Below, in pieces: positions 25,604-38,300 of a stretch of 64,000 nt of DNA. How positions within the stretch are numbered: the stretch's first letter is position 1; each line of letters begins with the position of its first letter. The notes under the pieces are model-generated. The model saw only the letters and a list, made by a program, of their open reading frames with translations. It did no database searches and was not told the origin of the DNA. A program made the position numbers and the translations under genes. The stretch comes from Curtobacterium pusillum (lineage in GTDB: Bacteria > Actinomycetota > Actinomycetes > Actinomycetales > Microbacteriaceae): NCBI RefSeq assembly GCF_007673235.1, contig NZ_VDZH01000001.1:184217-248216 (forward strand), read 5' to 3'.

Positions 25604-26398
25604 ATGCGCAGCGCCACCAGAGAAGCACTGGCGTCCACGAGGGCGGTGCTCGCCGACCTCGGCGGTGCAGCCGACCTCGCCGTCGGTGCCGAGATCCTCG
25701 CCGCAGGGCGTGCGATCGCCGGTGCGCCGCAGCTGCTCGGTCTGCTGTCCGACCCGACGGCCGACCCGGCCGGCAAGAAGGTCGTCATCGACCGCGTCTT
25801 CGCCGGCCAGTCGGCCGCGACGCGTGCGGTCCTGACCGCGGTGGCCGGCTCGCGCTGGTCCTCGCACCAGGACCTCCTCGTCGGCATCGAGGACGCGGGC
25901 ATCCGCGCCGTCGCCGCCACGGCACCGTCGGGGACCTCGATCGAGGCCGAACTGTTCTCCTTCGAGACCGCCGTCCGTTCGGACGCCGACCTCGAACTGG
26001 CGCTGGGCACCAAGCTCGGCAGCCCGTCGGAGAAGAGCGGACTGGTCGAGCGACTGCTCGGTGGCAAGGTCTCGGCGCAGACGATCGCGATCCTGTCGCA
26101 CCTCGTGCAGCAGCCCCGCGGCCGTCGCATCGGTGAACTGGTCCGCGACGCCTCGCGCATCGTGGCCGACCAGGCGGGCAAGCTCGTCGCGACGGTCATC
26201 ACCGCTGCTCTGCTCTCGGACGGTCAGGCGGCTCGCGTCGCCCGCGGCCTGTCCGAGAAGTACGGCAAGGACATCAGCATCAACCACGTGGTCGACCCCT
26301 CGGTCGTCGGCGGGGTCCGGGTGCAGCTCGGCGGCGACGTCATCGACGGCACCGTGTCCACGCGGCTCTCGGAGCTCCGGCTCCAGCTCGCCGGCTAG
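25604..26398 (+). CDS. atpH: ATP synthase F1 subunit delta
   Basis: Connects the b stalk to the top of F1. At 264 residues it is longer than the E. coli form (177), as is usual in actinobacteria. The N-terminal helical bundle has [23 protein letters not shown] and the C-terminal part has [21 protein letters not shown], the conserved family end. The ATG at 25604 is 2 nt after the atpF stop. Confidence 0.94.
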   Translation: MRSATREALASTRAVLADLGGAADLAVGAEILAAGRAIAGAPQLLGLLSDPTADPAGKKVVIDRVFAGQSAATRAVLTAVAGSRWSSHQDLLVGIEDAGIRAVAATAPSGTSIEAELFSFETAVRSDADLELALGTKLGSPSEKSGLVERLLGGKVSAQTIAILSHLVQQPRGRRIGELVRDASRIVADQAGKLVATVITAALLSDGQAARVARGLSEKYGKDISINHVVDPSVVGGVRVQLGGDVIDGTVSTRLSELRLQLAG

Positions 26399-26505
26399 GC
26401 GTACCGTCGAAGCCGCTCCTCCCAAGTCCACAACGGGAACTGCTCAAGTCAGCAGCGTCACCCTCTCGGAGCCGAAGGGCCCCGGAAACCAACAAGGAAA
26501 ATCCC

Positions 26506-30539
<4,034 letters not shown>

Positions 30540-30540
30540 C

Positions 30541-30804
30541 ATGGCGGCACTCACCGTGAGCGTCGTCTCGGCCGACCGCGAGGTCTGGTCGGGAGACGCC
30601 ACCATGGTCGTCGCTCGCACGACGGAGGGCCAGATCGGTATCCTCGCGGGACACGAGCCGCTGCTCGCGACCCTCGCACAGGGTCAGGTCCGCATCACCC
30701 GAGCCGACGGCTCGACGGTGGCGGCGGACGCCGAGGACGGCTTCCTGTCGGTCGAGCACGACACGGTCACGATCGTGGCGCGGCAGGCCGCGCTGGCGTC
30801 CTGA
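30541..30804 (+). CDS. atpC: ATP synthase F1 subunit epsilon
   Basis: Central-stalk subunit that can inhibit ATP hydrolysis. It has 87 residues and corresponds to the beta-sandwich domain only (LTVSVVSADREVWSGDATMV, GQIGILAGHEPLLATL). The C-terminal helical hairpin of E. coli epsilon is absent, as is usual in related actinobacteria. The ATG at 30541 is 1 nt after the atpD stop, and its TGA stop overlaps a possible CTG start of yaaA. Confidence 0.95.
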   Translation: MAALTVSVVSADREVWSGDATMVVARTTEGQIGILAGHEPLLATLAQGQVRITRADGSTVAADAEDGFLSVEHDTVTIVARQAALAS

Positions 30805-31574
30805 CCGGACTGACCGTCCTCCTCCCGCCTTCGGAGACGAAGCGGGAGGGTGGGGACACGGACCGCACGCTCGACCTGCGTGCGCTGTCGTTCCCGGAAC
30901 TGGCTGCAGAACGGGCCGCGGTGATCACCGCGGCCCGTTCCGTCAGTTCTGAGGAGTCCTCTGCCCGGACGGCGTTGAAGCTCGGCCCGAAGTCGATCGA
31001 GGAGCGGTTCCGCAACCTCGCACTCGACACCTCGGGCACGATGCCGGCGATCGACCGGTACACCGGGGTGCTCTACGACCCGCTCGGAGCGCTCGACGCG
31101 GACGCCGCGACCCGTGCGTGGTGGTTCGACCACGTCGTGGTGCAGTCCGCGATGTTCGGCCCCCTCGGCGGCGGCGACCCGATCCCGGCCTATCGGCTCT
31201 CGCACGACTCGCGGCTCGGCAGCATCCGTCTGGCCTCGCACTGGCCGGGGGTCTCGGCGCGCGTGCTCGCTGAGCGCACCGAAGGTGGCCTCGTGCTGGA
31301 TCTCCGGTCCGAGGGGTACCAGCAGCTCGGTCCGGTGTCCCATGCCGTCGCGCCGCGCGTGGTGAGCGTGGACGGCATCGGGCGCCGGAAGGCCCTGAAC
31401 CACTGGAACAAGACCGCGAAGGGCCGCCTGGTGGCGTTGCTCGGCCGTTCCGGTGCAGCGGTTTCGTCGATGGCGGAGCTCGTCGAGTGGGCGTCGGAGC
31501 ACGGCGTGGTCTTCGAACAGCATGCAGGAGGGTGGGACCTCGTGGCCGAGAGCCTCGAACCCGCCTCGGTCTGA
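30801..31574 (+). CDS. yaaA: Peroxide-stress protein YaaA (DUF328) family
   Basis: A cytosolic protein that in E. coli lowers free iron and limits damage under peroxide. The family opening TVLLPPSETKR is present, and the frame continues through LKLGPKSIEERF, PAIDRYTGVLYD, IPAYRLSHDS and the C-terminal ALNHWNKTAKGRL region. No ATG, GTG or TTG precedes the conserved start; the first one, GTG 30921, would remove LLPPSETK and 40 residues. I therefore propose CTG 30801, which overlaps the atpC stop (CTGA), or CTG 30810. That implies translational coupling to the ATP synthase operon. Full length is then 257 residues. Confidence 0.8.
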   Translation: MTGLTVLLPPSETKREGGDTDRTLDLRALSFPELAAERAAVITAARSVSSEESSARTALKLGPKSIEERFRNLALDTSGTMPAIDRYTGVLYDPLGALDADAATRAWWFDHVVVQSAMFGPLGGGDPIPAYRLSHDSRLGSIRLASHWPGVSARVLAERTEGGLVLDLRSEGYQQLGPVSHAVAPRVVSVDGIGRRKALNHWNKTAKGRLVALLGRSGAAVSSMAELVEWASEHGVVFEQHAGGWDLVAESLEPASV

Positions 31575-31677
31575 CGCCCGCCGACTCGTTCCTCCACAGA
31601 TCGGGTGGGGCGGGTCGCCTTCCACAGGCGGCCGCCGCGGGCCTGCATGGAGGCGCGGTGTGCGTTTCGATGTCGAC

Positions 31678-32235
31678 ATGATCCCCCTGACGACACGAAC
31701 CCTCGACGAAGCCGCAGTGCGCTACCCGCGTGAGATCGCAGCAGCGGTCACACTCCCGGCAGCGTGCGCGGCGCTCGTCGCGCCCGGCGCGGGGCCGCTG
31801 CCGCGCACCGCCGCGATCGCGGTGGTGACCGCCTGCGGGGCGCTCGCGCCCCGCTTCGCGCTGATCGACTTCCTCGCGGCGCGGGATGAACCCGAGCCGC
31901 GTGGCATCGTCGCGTTCGACCCCTTCCACGACGAGACCCCGCCGGCGCTGCGTGGCTGGGGGCCGGAGCCGGACCGGGCCCGGGTGCGGATCGCAGGAGA
32001 CCGGTGCGCGGAAGCCTGGCAGCGGTGGCGGACCGAGGACCCGTCGGCGGACACCGCGACGGGCGCAGCCGGTGCCCTCGCGATCGCCTCGTGGTGCTCG
32101 TGGGCACTCGGGTCGACCGCTCGTGCGCAGACCCGCGCGCAGCACGCGCTCGACACCTGTTCGAGCGACCCGCTCGCGGCGGTCGTCCTGCGCTCGGTCC
32201 GAGCCGGGAGCGGGCCGGTGTGGGAGCGCCGATGA
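31678..32235 (+). CDS. Uncharacterised protein, weakly DUF4192-like
   Basis: A 185-residue protein I cannot name with confidence. The N-terminal third (AAVTLPAACAALVAPGAG, then TAAIAVVTACGALAPRFAL) is hydrophobic and could form two helices. The C-terminal segment (about 125-180, LAIASWCSWALGSTARAQTRAQHALDTC) recalls the end of DUF4192 proteins from actinobacteria, where an Ala-rich helix pair has a similar layout. The ATG at 31678 is the first good start. The gap before it (31575-31677) holds a small CGCCT/AGGCG hairpin and an imperfect copy of the dispersed motif (31646-31660). It immediately precedes the FHA-kinase locus; any link is unknown. Confidence 0.5.
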   Translation: MIPLTTRTLDEAAVRYPREIAAAVTLPAACAALVAPGAGPLPRTAAIAVVTACGALAPRFALIDFLAARDEPEPRGIVAFDPFHDETPPALRGWGPEPDRARVRIAGDRCAEAWQRWRTEDPSADTATGAAGALAIASWCSWALGSTARAQTRAQHALDTCSSDPLAAVVLRSVRAGSGPVWERR

Positions 32236-32290
32236 CGACCGGGGGACAGGATCGTCTACGGTGGTGTGCGACCACGCTTGGAGGGCTCGG

Positions 32291-33022
32291 TTGCGCGACG
32301 ACGACATCGACGACACCGTCATCCGGCGACCGCGGGTGCAGCCCTCCGGTGACCGGGTGGGCGACGCCCTCGACGACACGGTCATCCGTGCCGCCCCGAC
32401 GGTCCCCGGCCGGCTGGACATCGGTGCGGACGACGACACCGTGATCCGCCCGGTCGCCGCGCCGCGCCCGACCGACGACGCGCTCGACGACACGGTCGTG
32501 CGCGCGCCGACGCGACCGGACGACGGCGCGACCGCGTCCGTCGGAGCCGAGCCGCGCCTCCAGGCCGACCCAGCCGCACCGCAGACCAGGGTGCCCTCGA
32601 TCCGGATCGGTGACCGCGTCCTCCGCCTCGACCGCCCCGTGATCGTCGGGCGGCGACCCACGCTGCCGCGGATCCTGCGCGGCGCGACACCGGAACTCGT
32701 GACGGTGCCGTCGGCGGCCGGTCAGGTGTCCTCCTCGCACGTGCTCGTGCACGCCGAAGGGGAGGCGACGGTCGTCGACGACCTCCGGTCGACCAACGGG
32801 ACGGTGGTGCGACCAGCCGGCGCAGCGCCGTTCCGGATGCCGTCCGGTGCCTCGAACGTCGTCCTGACGGGTACGGTTGTCGAAATCGGTGACGGCAACG
32901 TCATCGAGGTCCTCTCGCCGTACCACCGGGTCGCACCGACGGCGGGGGACCTCCCGCCACTTCCCACGTGGCCGTCCGATCCACCAGCCGGCACGCCCCG
33001 AACCCCCAGAGAGCGATCCTGA
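32291..33022 (+). CDS. FHA-domain protein with four DDTVIR repeats
   Basis: A phosphothreonine-reading protein of 243 residues. The N-terminal 75 residues are disordered and carry four near-identical motifs: DDTVIR at T9, T30 and T50, and DDTVVR at T68. The FHA fold occupies about 105-205, with PVIVGRRPTLP, SSSHVLVHAEG and DDLRSTNGTVV, the standard Gly-Arg, Ser-x-x-His and Asn-Gly residues. The Pro-rich tail is short. TTG at 32291 is chosen because GGAGGG lies 5 nt upstream and the repeats start at once; GTG 32261 is an alternative. PP2C and kinase genes follow, so the repeats are likely kinase targets that the FHA domain could bind (inference). Confidence 0.85.
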   Translation: MRDDDIDDTVIRRPRVQPSGDRVGDALDDTVIRAAPTVPGRLDIGADDDTVIRPVAAPRPTDDALDDTVVRAPTRPDDGATASVGAEPRLQADPAAPQTRVPSIRIGDRVLRLDRPVIVGRRPTLPRILRGATPELVTVPSAAGQVSSSHVLVHAEGEATVVDDLRSTNGTVVRPAGAAPFRMPSGASNVVLTGTVVEIGDGNVIEVLSPYHRVAPTAGDLPPLPTWPSDPPAGTPRTPRERS

Positions 33023-33025
33023 AAC

Positions 33026-33847
33026 GTGACCGAACTCGGCCGAGCAGCGACTGCGCACGCCATCGACGTCCCCGGTGCCGACGGTGCCACCCTGACGCTG
33101 TCGTGGGGAGCGGCGACCGACGTCGGCCGCCGTCGTGACCACAACGAGGACAGCTACATCGTGGGGGCGCCGTTCTTCGTCGTCGCCGACGGGATGGGCG
33201 GACACCTCGCGGGCGACCGTGCCAGCGATGCCGTCGTCCGTCGCCTCGAGCAGGCGACCGAGAGCGACTTCTCGTCGCGGCAGGCCATCCAGCGGGCGCT
33301 CCTGCTCGCGACGGCCGACATCGAGCGCGCCGCCGGCGGCAACGCGATCGGCGCGGGGACCACCGTCACGGGGATCGCCCTCGTCGCGTCCCACGGTCAG
33401 CCGGCCGCCCTCGTCTTCAACGTCGGCGACTCGCGGACGTACCGGATCGAGGACGGCGTGCTCCGTCGTGTGACGGTCGACCACTCGGTCGTGCAGGAGA
33501 TGGTGGACGCCGGGCTGCTGCGGGCGGAGGACGCCGAACGCCATCCGGACAGCAACGTCATCACGCGTGCCGTGGGCTTCGGCGAGCCGCCGGAGCCGGA
33601 CTGGTGGACGCTGCCGCTGCGTGCCGGCGACCGCTACATCGTCTGCTCGGACGGTCTGACCAAGGAACTCGGTGACGGCGGGATCGGTCGCATCGCCGCG
33701 CGCGAGCCGAGTGCCCAGGGCCTGGCCGAACGCCTGGTGGGCGACGCGGTGGTCGCCGGCGGCCGGGACAACGTGACGGTCGTCGTCCTGCAGGTCGACG
33801 ACGCACCGGACGACGGCGACGTGGAAGACACGCTGCCGCGCCACTGA
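33026..33847 (+). CDS. PP2C-family Ser/Thr protein phosphatase
   Basis: A metal-dependent (Mn/Mg) phosphatase, 273 residues, cytoplasmic with no membrane helix. Metal and phosphate motifs are all present: VGRRRDHNEDSY, VADGMGGHLAGDRAS, VFNVGDSRTYR, VCSDGLTKEL and GGRDNVTVVVLQV. The GTG at 33026 is 3 nt after the FHA gene stop, so co-expression is near certain. It probably reverses the action of the kinase encoded next. The tail VEDTLPRH has an Asp-Thr pair like the FHA repeat motif. Confidence 0.93.
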   Translation: MTELGRAATAHAIDVPGADGATLTLSWGAATDVGRRRDHNEDSYIVGAPFFVVADGMGGHLAGDRASDAVVRRLEQATESDFSSRQAIQRALLLATADIERAAGGNAIGAGTTVTGIALVASHGQPAALVFNVGDSRTYRIEDGVLRRVTVDHSVVQEMVDAGLLRAEDAERHPDSNVITRAVGFGEPPEPDWWTLPLRAGDRYIVCSDGLTKELGDGGIGRIAAREPSAQGLAERLVGDAVVAGGRDNVTVVVLQVDDAPDDGDVEDTLPRH

Positions 33848-33855
33848 GGGTGCCC

Positions 33856-33870
33856 CCCCCGAACTGGGGG
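33856..33870 (+). terminator. Weak GC hairpin between phosphatase and kinase genes
   Basis: CCCCC-GAACT-GGGGG just after the phosphatase stop could act as a partial terminator. Confidence 0.3.
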
Positions 33871-33924
33871 AGTGCCGACCCGCTGCCCGATGCGGTGTGC
33901 GGAATGTCGGTCACCCACGGTTCG

Positions 33925-33930
33925 TACAAT
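33925..33930 (+). promoter_or_regulatory. -10 box before the kinase gene
   Basis: TACAAT, close to consensus, lies 51 nt before the kinase ATG at 33981, which has its own ribosome site. This suggests a second promoter for the kinase, the giant surface protein and genes beyond. Confidence 0.45.
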
Positions 33931-33980
33931 GGCAGGGCCGTGACGAGAGAGCTGGCCGCTCGGCCGGGGAGGAGGGCACG

Positions 33981-35393
33981 ATGGCGAGACGCCTGCCGTC
34001 CACGCCACCCGTGATCCCCGGGTTCAGCCCAGTGCACGTCCTCGGGTCGGGCGGGTTCGCCGACGTGTTCCTGTACGAACAGGACATGCCGCGACGCCAG
34101 GTCGCCGTGAAGGTGCTCCTCGACGAGGTCGTCGACGACCGCGTCCGCCAGATGTTCCAGGCCGAGGCGAACCTGATGGCCCGCCTCAGCACGCACCCGT
34201 CGATCCTCACGGTGTTCCAGGCGAGCGTGGCGTCCGACGGGCGTCCGTACCTGGTCATGGAACTGTGCTCGTCGTCGCTCAGCGAGCGGTACCGCCGCGA
34301 GCCGATCCCGGTGTCCGAGGTGCTGTCGATCGGCATCCGCATCGGGTCCGCACTCGAGACGGCGCACCGCGAGGGCGTGCTCCACCGCGACATCAAGCCG
34401 TCGAACATCCTGCTGACGGCGTACGGCAACCCCGTCCTGTCCGACTTCGGCATCGCCGCGACGATCGGCGGCACGGACCCCGACGAGCCCGTCGGCATGT
34501 CCATCCCGTGGTCGGCGCCCGAGGTGCTCATCGACGAGTCCCGCGGCACCATCCAGTCCGAGGTGTACTCGCTGGCGGCAACGGTGTTCTCGCTGCTCGC
34601 CGGCCGCAGCCCCTTCGAGGTGCGCGGTGGCAAGAACGGCGCCGCCGACCTGATGAGCCGCATCGACAAGGGTGGCGTGAAGGCGACGGGGCGTACCGAC
34701 GTCCCGCCGTCGCTCGAGCGCCTGCTCGCCGCGGCCATGTCGCGCAAGGTCGCCGGTCGACCGTCGACCGTGATGGAACTCGTCCGCGGGTTCCAGCAGG
34801 TCGAAGCCGAGCTCGGCATCCCCCAGACCGCGGCCGACGTCGCGGTCGAGGCGTGGGCCGTCGCGACCCCGACGCCGGACGGCGACCGCACGATGATCCG
34901 GGAGCTCCAGCCACCGACGCGTGTGGGGGCTCGGCGCCGGACCCGCAAGGCGGTCCAGGGCGGATCGTCGGCTGCTGCGTCGCAGAGCGTCGGCACCGTG
35001 CACCGCACCGGGTCCGTCACCCGCGCCCGACGTCGGTCCCGTTCCACCCTGGTGTGGGCGACGTCCCTCGCGGTGGTCGTCGTCGCGGCGCTGGCCATCG
35101 CCACCGTGGTGGTCGTCGGACGCCTGGGCAGCGGAGCCATCCCCGTCGTGTCGGACGTCCAGGCCGCATCGACCGCGTCCTCCGTCACGTTCACCTGGGA
35201 CGACCCGGGACTCCGCAACGGCGACACCTACGTCATCTCGTCGAACGGCGCAGCCAGCCAGCAGACCGGCGCCCGTTTCGTCGTCTCCGGGAAGAAGGGC
35301 GACGAGGAGTGCATCGCCGTCGCGGTCAACCGGGACGGCAAGACCGGCGTGGCCAGCGCCCAGAAGTGCGCCACGATCGGGAGCGCCGGGTGA
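33981..35393 (+). CDS. Membrane Ser/Thr protein kinase with extracellular fibronectin-like domain
   Basis: A Hanks-type kinase of 470 residues. Kinase domain about 13-280: glycine loop LGSGGFADVFLY, Lys in VAVKVLL, catalytic loop HREGVLHRDIKPSNILL, DFGIAA, and SAPEVL. The juxtamembrane segment (about 281-350) contains GDRTMIRE, with T304 in a context close to the DDTVIR repeats of the FHA protein. One membrane helix spans about 360-383 (LVWATSLAVVVVAALAIATVVVV). The outer 90 residues resemble a fibronectin type III domain with two Cys, not the PASTA repeats of PknB. The ATG at 33981 follows GGGAGGAGGGCACG. Its stop overlaps the giant gene start. Confidence 0.92.
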   Translation: MARRLPSTPPVIPGFSPVHVLGSGGFADVFLYEQDMPRRQVAVKVLLDEVVDDRVRQMFQAEANLMARLSTHPSILTVFQASVASDGRPYLVMELCSSSLSERYRREPIPVSEVLSIGIRIGSALETAHREGVLHRDIKPSNILLTAYGNPVLSDFGIAATIGGTDPDEPVGMSIPWSAPEVLIDESRGTIQSEVYSLAATVFSLLAGRSPFEVRGGKNGAADLMSRIDKGGVKATGRTDVPPSLERLLAAAMSRKVAGRPSTVMELVRGFQQVEAELGIPQTAADVAVEAWAVATPTPDGDRTMIRELQPPTRVGARRRTRKAVQGGSSAAASQSVGTVHRTGSVTRARRRSRSTLVWATSLAVVVVAALAIATVVVVGRLGSGAIPVVSDVQAASTASSVTFTWDDPGLRNGDTYVISSNGAASQQTGARFVVSGKKGDEECIAVAVNRDGKTGVASAQKCATIGSAG

Positions 35394-38300
35394 TCCGCGC
35401 GCTCCTCGCCAAGCACCGTTCGGCCGCGGTGACCGTCGCTGCGTCCATCGTCGTCTGCGCGGTCGTCGCGACCGCCGCCGTCGCCTCCACCGGGTACCAC
35501 ACCCAGCGCGTCGACCTCGGCGACGGCACCGTCTGGGTGCCGTCGGCCGAGTACGGCGCGGTCGGTCGCGCCAACACCGGCGTCCTGCAGCTCAACACCG
35601 CCGTCGAGACCGCGAGCGACAGCCTCTCCGTCCTGCAGCGTGGCTCCACCGTGTACAGCGTCGACGCCACGAAGGGGACCGTGGCGAAGGTCGACGTCGC
35701 CGACGCCACCGTCGCCGACCCGGTGACCCTGCCCGCCGGTTCGCCGCAGGTGTTCTTCGCGGGCTCCACAGCGGTCATCGGCAACGGCGACACCGGGGAG
35801 CTGTGGGCGACGCCGGCGAAGGACCTCGGCGAGTTCGACGCGTCGACGAAGGCAGACCTCACACTCGGCGCCGACGCGGTCTTCGACGCCTCCGACAAGC
35901 ACGTCGCGGTCTACTCCCCGAAGACCGGCACTGCGTCGCTCGTCGACGTCGGCACGACCCTGACGGTGGCCGAGCGCTGGACCGTCAAGATGGACCGCGC
36001 CGACGACTTCCAGGTCGCGTCGTTCGGGGACCACGTCGCGGTGCTCGACCGGACTTCGGGCGAAGTGTCCGTCGACGGTGACACGGTGGACCTCGGCGAC
36101 CGCGTCGGGACGTCCCCCTCGCTCCAGCGGTCCACGGACGACGGCTCCGAGGTCGTCGTCGCGGGGACAGCGGGGCTCGTCCGCGTCTCCGCGTCGGGCA
36201 ACGTCGACGCGACCGCCCTCCGGGTGTCCGGTCGGGCGGCCCGGCCGACCGTCGTCGGGTCCTGCACCTACGCCGCGTGGGCCGGTGGGCAGGCGATCGA
36301 CACCTGCCGTGGCAGCGCGCTCCAGCGGTTGGCCAGCACGGCGGGCACGAGCGACCTCCAGATCCTGCACAACGGCGAGACGGTCGTCGCGAACGACCCG
36401 CAGAGCGGTCGCTCCTGGGCGATCGACCGCAGCGGTCAGCTGATCGACAACTGGTCCGACCTCATCAAGAAGGACGACGACCAGCAGCAGGAGCAGGTGT
36501 CCGACGACGACCCGGAGGTCGAGAAGGACCAGAAGCCGCCGGTCGCGGTCGACGACGACCTGGGCGCTCGTCCGGGACGCACCACGAGCCTCCCGGTCCT
36601 GCTCAACGACTACGACCCGAACGGCGACCCGATCGTCATCAGCGAGGTCGGCACGGTCGACGACGCCGTCGGCGACGTCGCGATCGTCGGCGACGGCCAG
36701 CGCTTGCAGATCACGCTGGCGGCACGCGCCAGCGGCACGGTGTCGTTCCCGTACACGATCACGGACGGCAACGGCGGATCGGACACGGCGACCGTGAAGG
36801 TCACCGTCCGTCCCGACTCGGCGAACGACCCGCCGCGGCAGGCGCGGGACACGTCGGCGGACGTGGTACAGAACGGCCACGTCGTCACGAACGTGCTCGG
36901 CGACTGGGTGGACCCCGACGGGGACCCCGTGTACCTGAAGTCGGCGACGGCGGCCGACGGCGACCGGGTGTCGACCACGCCGGACGGTCTCCTCGACTAC
37001 CGCAACGCCAGCGGTCGGACGGGCGACCGCGCCGTGCAGCTCGTCGTCAGCGATGGCCGTGACGACGGCCGTGGGTCGGTCACGGTCCACGTCGCGAAGC
37101 AGGGGAGCGTGCCCCTGTACGCCGATCCCTTCCCGGTGCAGGGGTACGCCGGCAAGGCCTTCAGCGTCGACCCGCTCGACCACGTGCGCGGCGGCAACGG
37201 CACCGTCACGTTGACGAGCGTCTCCTCGGCCTCGGGGCTGACCGTCACACCGAGCTACGACGCCGGCACCTTCCGCGTGCTCGGGACCAGCGCCGGCGAC
37301 CACCAGCTCGAGTACACCGTCACGGACGGCACGAAGACGACCAGCGGCGTCGTGCGGATCACGATCCTCGCGCCACCGGACGCGTCGACCGCGCCGATCA
37401 CCACACCGAAGACCGTGTTCGTCAACACCCTGTCCACGAAGGACACGGACGTCACCGCGACGGACATCGACCCCGCTGGCGGCGTGCTCCTGGTGACCGC
37501 GCTGACCGGGCCGGAGCGAGGGTCCGGCGTGCAGGCGAGCATCCTCGACCAGCACACCGTCCGCGTCACGCTCACCGCGCCGCTCGACGGACCCGTGTCG
37601 TTCGGGTACACCGAGACCAACGGGCTCGCCTCGGCGACCGGGACGATCACCGTCGTCGAGATCCCGAAGCCGGACCGCATCCAGCCGCCGGTCGCCCAGC
37701 CCGACACCGCGACCGTGCGGGTCGGCGACGTCGCCAACATCGACGTGCTCGCGAACGACACCCAGCCCGAGGGCGAACCGCTCACACTGCAGCCCGAGCT
37801 CGTGCAGAACGTCCCGGGCGACGGCGGGCTGCTCTTCGCCTCGGGCGACCACCTCCGCTACCTCGCGCCGAACACGCCGGGCAGCTACACGGCCGTGTAC
37901 CGCGTCGCCGGACCGGACGGGCAGTACGCCGACGCCACCGTCTCCATCTCGGTGCGGGAGCAGGACGCAGCGACGAACAACCCGCCCGTCCCGCAGACCG
38001 TCACCGCGCGTGTCGTCGCCGGGCAGTCGGTCCGGGTGTCGATCCCCCTGAACGGCATCGACCCCGACGGCGACTCGGTGCAGCTCGTCGGCGTCGCGTC
38101 CAACCCGGACAAGGGCTCGGTGAGCGACGTGGCGTCCGACTCCCTGACCTACGAGGCCGGCGACTACTCGGCCGGGACCGACGAGTTCACCTACACGGTC
38201 GTCGATGCCCTCGGCGCCCGCGCCACCGGCACCGTGCGCGTCGGGATCGCCCCGCGTGCCGAACAGGCGTCGAACCCCGTCGCCGAGGCCGACCACGTCA

